NCBI GenBank assembly: GCA_032718475.1
Contig: JAUCBJ010009060.1
Coordinates: 62,001-126,000, forward strand
DNA length: 64,000 nucleotides
Direction of reading: 5' to 3'
Source of the DNA: Nemertoderma westbladi
Lineage: Eukaryota; Xenacoelomorpha; Nemertodermatida; Nemertodermatidae
The position numbers were made by a program, and so were the translations under genes. Shown here piece by piece: positions 59,331 through 64,000 of this stretch; the first letter of the stretch is position 1; the number at the start of each line of letters is the position of its first letter. Under the pieces are notes generated by a model that was given only the letters and a program-made list of their open reading frames with translations, did not search any database and was not told where the DNA came from.

Positions 59331-60529
59331 TTTTTATCAGTTACACCGAATATTTGAATGCGGTCCAAACAATCGGAGTAGCTAATTTAATTCTAGAAAC
59401 CTTTCCGGAAATGTTGACAATAATAATGACGTGGCGGCACTCGAGTGCAAACACAACAGAAGTTTCGGAAAATTTCATTTAGTTCAATGGCCTCCTTGGA
59501 TAGCCGAAGAGTCGCTATGGTGATTAGGTATATAGACAGCTTTCCATCCCCTATTACCCATCCGGCACTCTCATTTTTGGCAACGTTATTAAATTACGAT
59601 ACAATGCGTCGGATTGTCGATTTTCTCCAGGACAGCGAATGTACAGTACTGTACCTAAATCTAATCTGAGGATTTAGAATGAATGTGGCTCGGTAGAATT
59701 CATATTGCCGGCTGCCCCAGTGGATGAGTTTACCTTACATGGACATCATTATAGGCGACCTTATGACCGACAGGGTTGCGTCACTCGTGCTCTAGGCAGG
59801 GCGAATCTTTCGGTTAGTCGTAAACGCTACGTACATTTGAAGAAGCCGGGAAAACGAATGGGCATTTTTTGATAATTGAGTTGCTTGAATAGCAGGATAC
59901 CCTGAATATGTTAAGAGTTACCACAATGGCTTCCATGTATCTCAGATTTTCAAGTAAAGTATTATAATGAAATTTTTTTACTATTTAAATTTAAATGTAC
60001 AATACATTTTTACAATACAAATGTAAAAACATTTATTGCAGTAACAACTTTTTATAATATCATAAACGCGTATTGCGTAAAATAGGTACTTGATTTATTA
60101 ATAGTACGTAATTAAGTTATCATATAGTTAATGAATAATTTACTGTGTAGTTGTGGTATTTTATTCAGTAATTGGTTTTATATTTTAGGTTAGCGTAGTG
60201 TTTTATTTGTATAATATTGCATTTGAAACAAAATAACATAAGGATCCCCTTCTCGGAAAGCCGCCGTCTTTTAAAAAAGGAAGTAGGCCATGGGGCTAAC
60301 TTATATTCAATAGTGAATTGTTAATGATTTTTACACACTCTAGGCCTACTGAAATGTTCTAATGTATGAATAAATTCATTTATCTACTTTAGGTCTACAC
60401 AAAATGTAGCGGCTGCATCAATTTACACAGTAATATTATAGTCTGTAACTACATTCACATAAAGTGACTGTAAATAAACATAAACACTCTACTACGACTA
60501 CCACTACTAAGTCGAGCGAGCTCTGACAG
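59331..60529. other. Unrecognised sequence right of the array
   Basis: Contains a 74-codon plus frame (59445-59669) with MASLDSRRVAMVIRYID in it and no recognisable domain; it could be part of an old gene or chance. From about 59940 the sequence is AT-rich without ORFs. Confidence 0.4.
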
Positions 60530-61095
60530 TGGAAATGAGGTTCTTTCAGGCTCCCCTATTCTCCACAACATTACCACATTTCTTCAGTGTCCAGGTCTCA
60601 CCCCCGTATAAAAGTACACTTTCCACTGTGGCTCTAAAGAACATGGTCTTCCGGTGCGGGATAGGTCTGCGTCTGATTTACAGATGGTATCCATGTTTTG
60701 ATATACTACTACTACGACTACGCTCGGCATGCTGCATTGCAGCTGCATTATATATATATTACATATATGTTATGAATGTTGTGCCGGCTTGTCAAATTTG
60801 CGCCGCCACAACTCCCTATCCCCATGACATTTGCGAGATCATCCGCATCTTAAAGGCCAGAGTCCTTGGAAGTCGTCAACGTTCTTTAGTTGCCTATATC
60901 GATCGTGGTCAAGATTCTATTATTAACATTAAATGTCATGAATTCGGTCTTGGAACATTTATATGTAATCCAACCTCCTAAGAAGCCCTTTCGACTTTGT
61001 TCAGTAAAATTGTGCATCTGCTAGCGTATTAGAAAGCAGGTCGATGTCATCCGCAAAGTCGGAGTATGTGACTGTAGTTGCCGGATATCCGCTAC
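60530..61095 (-). pseudogene. Degraded LINE reverse transcriptase, minus strand
   Basis: The complement reads YSDFADDIDLLSNTLADAQ (about 61075-61020), the RT catalytic FADD motif, then KTEFMTFN and NNRILTTID (about 60960-60900). After an interruption it reads FRATVES.LLYGGETWTL (about 60650-60590), the conserved region after the palm domain in many LINEs. Several frameshifts and stops separate these pieces. It cannot be a functional RT. The plus-strand frame at 60529-60981 is its shadow. Confidence 0.8.
60700..60825. repeat. Small insertion inside the LINE remnant, with the word shared with 10226
   Basis: Splits the two RT pieces. It holds (ACT)n, GGCATGCTGCATTGCAGCTG (60728-60747) and an AT-dinucleotide run. 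Confidence 0.5.
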
Positions 61096-61184
61096 TTCTA
61101 CATTTTTTGTAGTGTAAACCCAAGACCTTCTCCATGTAAATAATCAAACACAAGCTATTTCTAAAGGACAATACCGATTCTCCG

Positions 61185-61556
61185 TACTTAGTTCCAAGTT
61201 AAGCCTCATGCGAATTTAGTTCCATTGGAAACGAATTTAGTTCCAATTTTGGCGAATTTAGTTCCAATTTAGGCGAACTTAGTTCCAATAACTAGAGAAA
61301 AACGAAAACGAATTTATTTCCAATGCATGCGAACTTAGTTCCAATGTATGCAAACTTAGTTCCAATGGATGCGAATTTAGTTCCAATGCATGCGAACTTA
61401 GTTCCAATGCATGCGAACTTAGTTCCAATGGATGCGAATTTAGTTCCAATGCATGCGAACTTAGTTCCAATGCATGCGAACTTAGTTCCAATGCATGCGA
61501 ACTTAGTTCCAATGGTTGCGAATTTAGTTCCAAGGGAAGCAAATTTAGTTCCAATG
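61185..61556 (+). repeat. Foldback left arm: 21-bp repeats, TTAGTTCC orientation
   Basis: About 17 units of the kind GCGAACTTAGTTCCAATGCAT, most regular at 61320-61500 and more variable to the left. Being 21 bases, they give open frames of 7-residue repeats on both strands, which I do not consider genes. Confidence 0.9.
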
Positions 61557-62119
61557 TTTCAGGTGTGAGGCGAGCCACGTATTTGGCGAAGAATCTGTTT
61601 AATGAAACTATTAGGTGGATGGTTAAATAATAAATGTAAATAACTAACCCATAACGCCCAACCTCCTAACCAAAACAATCTTATCCCAAACAACGCCCAA
61701 CCTCTTAACCCAAACAATTCAATTAAGTTCATTAGATTTAATCATTTAAAATGATATTCATTGTAAAAAAACAACGCCCAAGCTCTTAACCCAAACTACG
61801 CCCAACCTCCTAACCCAATCAACGCCCATCCACCTCAACCGAAACAACTGGTAAATATTGTAATTGATGTGAAAATGGCACAATGTGCATGACTTGAGTA
61901 TAGACTACTATATAGACTTAGTCAGTCAGTATCAGCATACTCGTGATTAATATATAATTCAAAAAGTGTAATTATACATTTAATTCATTAATAATAATTC
62001 GTTTTTTAAAAATGACAGAAGGGTTTTACAATTATTTACAATTCTTGTTGACCCTGACCCACCCCAAATAGTGGCAATACGCAAAAGGCTTCGCCTACTA
62101 CGCCTCCCACGATTGAAAC
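61557..62119. other. Centre of the foldback structure
   Basis: Holds five imperfect copies of ACGCCCAACCTCCTAACCC at about 61648, 61694, 61770, 61798 and 61823, spaced irregularly, and otherwise AT-rich DNA. No transposase-like ORF. Confidence 0.6.
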
Positions 62120-62413
62120 ATTGGAACTAAGTTCGTACCCATTGGAACTAAATTCGCTTCCATTGGAACTAAATTCGCATGCATTGGAACTAAATTCGCC
62201 TCCATTGGAACTAAATTCGCATGCATTGGAACTAAATTCGCATGCATTGGAGTTCCCATCCATTGGAACTAAATTCGTTTTGATATTCTGGGATTGGAAC
62301 TAAGTTTGCCTCGATTGGAACTAAGTTCGCTTTGTAAAATTTATTTTGGAACTAAATTCGTTTCAATTGGAACTAAGTTCGCCTTTGAAAATGTGCGATT
62401 GGAACTAAGTTCG
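62120..62413 (-). repeat. Foldback right arm: 21-bp repeats, inverted orientation
   Basis: About 13 units of the kind ATTGGAACTAAATTCGCATGC, the reverse complement of the left arm. Outer (right) units are again more variable, mirroring the left arm. Confidence 0.9.
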
Positions 62414-62971
62414 TGCTACCGGTTTAACGCTGCAGTAATATGCTGGTTGACAAGATTGTTAAGAAACTACATATTTCCCATGTGCTGTAGATTACAAATG
62501 GACAAATCTAAAGTAAATGAATGTGTAAGGTTATTACAAACGCTAATGATACATTATCACCATTTCTACATTTCGTGTGACAGGTAATAAGGCATCAGTG
62601 TCACTTTGGAATTGAACCAGAGACTCACTTTGATTAATGTTATGCCATGTTTTTGTCGATGGGCATCTCGCCTTTATGTGGTTTGAATAAATTCGGCGAC
62701 TTACAGTCAATAAACACCCGCGAGACTATTGATTTTATTAAAAATATCATGGGCCGAATCGCCCATAATTACGCATTCAATTCAGCAACTGGAGGTAAAT
62801 TAGTTGATTACTTGGGCCAATTGTTTGTTAATCTCCAAAACCCAGATCGCCGGTGTAGCAAATTAGGGGATGGGGACAAAATTCGGGGTCAGATAGGGGG
62901 TTGGGGAGGGGGGGGGGGGGGGGGGGACTCAGCGCAAACAAAACGCATGAAAAATCCAACTGTGTATAACT
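62414..62971 (+). other. Unassigned segment with two short frames and a poly-G tract
   Basis: An open stretch to about 62582 (MDKSKVNECVRLLQTLM within it) ends at a donor-like ACAG/GTAATA. A second frame, 62647-62973, includes TRETIDFIKNIMGRIAHNY but runs into a 19-base G run (62908-62926). I recognise neither. Two exons of an unknown gene are possible but weakly supported. Confidence 0.3.
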
Positions 62972-63935
62972 AGGGCCTACACTAACTGGAACTAGTGCCT
63001 ACACTAACAAGATCTAGGGCCTACACAAACTAGAACTAGGGCCTACACTAACTGGAACTAGTGCCTACACTAACTAGATCTAGTGCCTACACTAACTAGA
63101 TCTAGGGCCTACACTAACTAGAACTAGTGCCTACACTATCTAGATCTAGGGCCTACACAAACTAGAACTAGGGCCTACACTAACTGGAACGAGTGCCTAC
63201 ACTAACTAGATCTAGGGCCTACACTAACTAGATCTAGGGCCTACACTAACTAGATCTAGGGCCTACACAAACTAGAACTAGGGCCTACACTAACTGGAAC
63301 TAGTGCCTACACTAACTAGATCTAGGGCCTACACTAACTAGAACTAGTGCCTACACTAACTAGATCTAGGGCCTACACAAACTAGAACTAGGGTCTACAC
63401 TAACTGGAACTAGTGCCTACACTAACTAGATCTAGGGCCTACACTAACTAGATCTAGGGCCTACACAAACTAGAACTAGGGCCTACACTAACTGGAACTA
63501 GTGCCTACACTAACTAGATCTAGTGCCTACACTAACTAGATCTAGGGCCTACACTAACTAGAACTAGTGCCGACACTAACTAGATCTAGAACCTACACAA
63601 ACTAGGGCCTACACTAACTGGAACTAGTGCCTACACTAACTAGATCTAGGGCCTACAATAACTAGATCTAGGGCCTACACAAACTAGAACTAGGGCCTAC
63701 ACTAACTGGAACTAGTGCCTACACTAACTAGATCTAGGGCCTACACTAACTAGATCTAGGGCCTACACTAACTAGAACTAAGGCCTACACTAACTGGAAC
63801 TAGTGCCTACACTAACTAGAGTTAGTGCCTACACTAACTAGATCTAGGGCCTACACTAACTAGAACTAGGGCCTTCACTAACTAGATCTAGGGCCTACAC
63901 AAACTAGAACTAGGGCCTACACTAACTAGAACACC
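62972..63935. repeat. 24-bp satellite, about 40 copies
   Basis: Units of CTAGGGCCTACACTAACT plus six variable bases. Three main types (AGATCT, AGAACT, GGAACT joined to AGGGCC or AGTGCC) follow each other in recurring order, giving a loose higher-order pattern of three to five units. No ORF of interest. Confidence 0.95.
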
Positions 63936-64000
63936 AACAATCCAATGTAGTGTAAACACTTTTAGATATTAAATTATTATATAAACTCCACTAACACAGT
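63936..64000. other. End of window, nothing recognised
   Basis: AT-rich sequence after the satellite with no identifiable feature. Confidence 0.6.

Noticed and set aside
48550-59482. Plus-strand open frames of 2798, 3526 and 3216 codons as giant repeat proteins
   Set aside because: They are three phases of the same 22-bp minisatellite with no stops. Starts are variant-generated ATG or TTG codons, and there is no non-repeat domain except a short tail past the array.
60529-60981. 150-codon plus-strand ORF
   Set aside because: The minus strand of the same DNA encodes recognisable LINE RT motifs, so this frame is its complement.
61279-62303. Repeat-protein genes with LELNSHA-type heptads on both strands
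   Set aside because: They follow from 21-bp noncoding repeats whose length is a multiple of three; there is no other domain.
47711-63935. CRISPR arrays
   Set aside because: The 21-, 22- and 24-bp repeats are contiguous, with no unique spacers, and the DNA is eukaryotic.

Overview
This is metazoan nuclear DNA, most likely from a marine or other aquatic invertebrate. The evidence is the repeat content: a Ty3/gypsy element, BEL/Pao elements, degraded APE-type LINEs, a hammerhead ribozyme, long minisatellites and AT-rich spacers, with no compact operons. I cannot name the species. No conventional host gene is convincingly present; almost everything is mobile or tandemly repeated DNA.

Layout. 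1-2350: noncoding, with a 288-bp tandem duplication and small repeats. 2380-4546: the frameshifted 5' half of a LINE (endonuclease and start of reverse transcriptase), interrupted by a Ty3/gypsy element at 4547-9598 whose gag-pol frame is open. About 38 bases of the LINE resume after it. 9652-10220: a piece of gag from a second, diverged BEL lineage. 10221-12934: AT-rich spacer with 31-bp hairpin repeats, one possible minus-strand exon and a 100-bp tandem repeat.

12935-47141 holds two giant BEL/Pao elements in direct tandem sharing the middle repeat (LTR-internal-LTR-internal-LTR, repeats of about 1.9 kb). The upstream copy is broken by frameshifts, a stop and a 1.7-kb deletion. The downstream copy, about 19 kb with both repeats, is intact: a 3099-residue gag-pol polyprotein (coiled-coil N-terminus, gag, zinc knuckles, protease, reverse transcriptase, RNase H, repeat linker, integrase) followed by a separate 1241-residue second ORF. 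That second ORF carries what looks like a DEDD-type 3'-5' exonuclease domain, three zinc knuckles and an Arg/Gly-rich tail. The element is also dotted with a near-palindromic 20-base motif that recurs in coding DNA in two different reading frames and in noncoding DNA, and it has three tandem hairpins just before the gag start. My main proposal is a giant LTR retroelement with its own exonuclease/nucleocapsid-like protein and a reiterated RNA or DNA signal. This is inference from sequence only.

47142-47460: a tRNA-like sequence with a hammerhead ribozyme between its A and B boxes. 47711-59330: an 11.6-kb array of a 22-bp minisatellite with higher-order structure; its huge open frames are an artefact. 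59331-64000: unrecognised sequence, a minus-strand LINE remnant, a foldback structure made of 21-bp repeats in opposite orientation, a poly-G tract and a 24-bp satellite running almost to the end.
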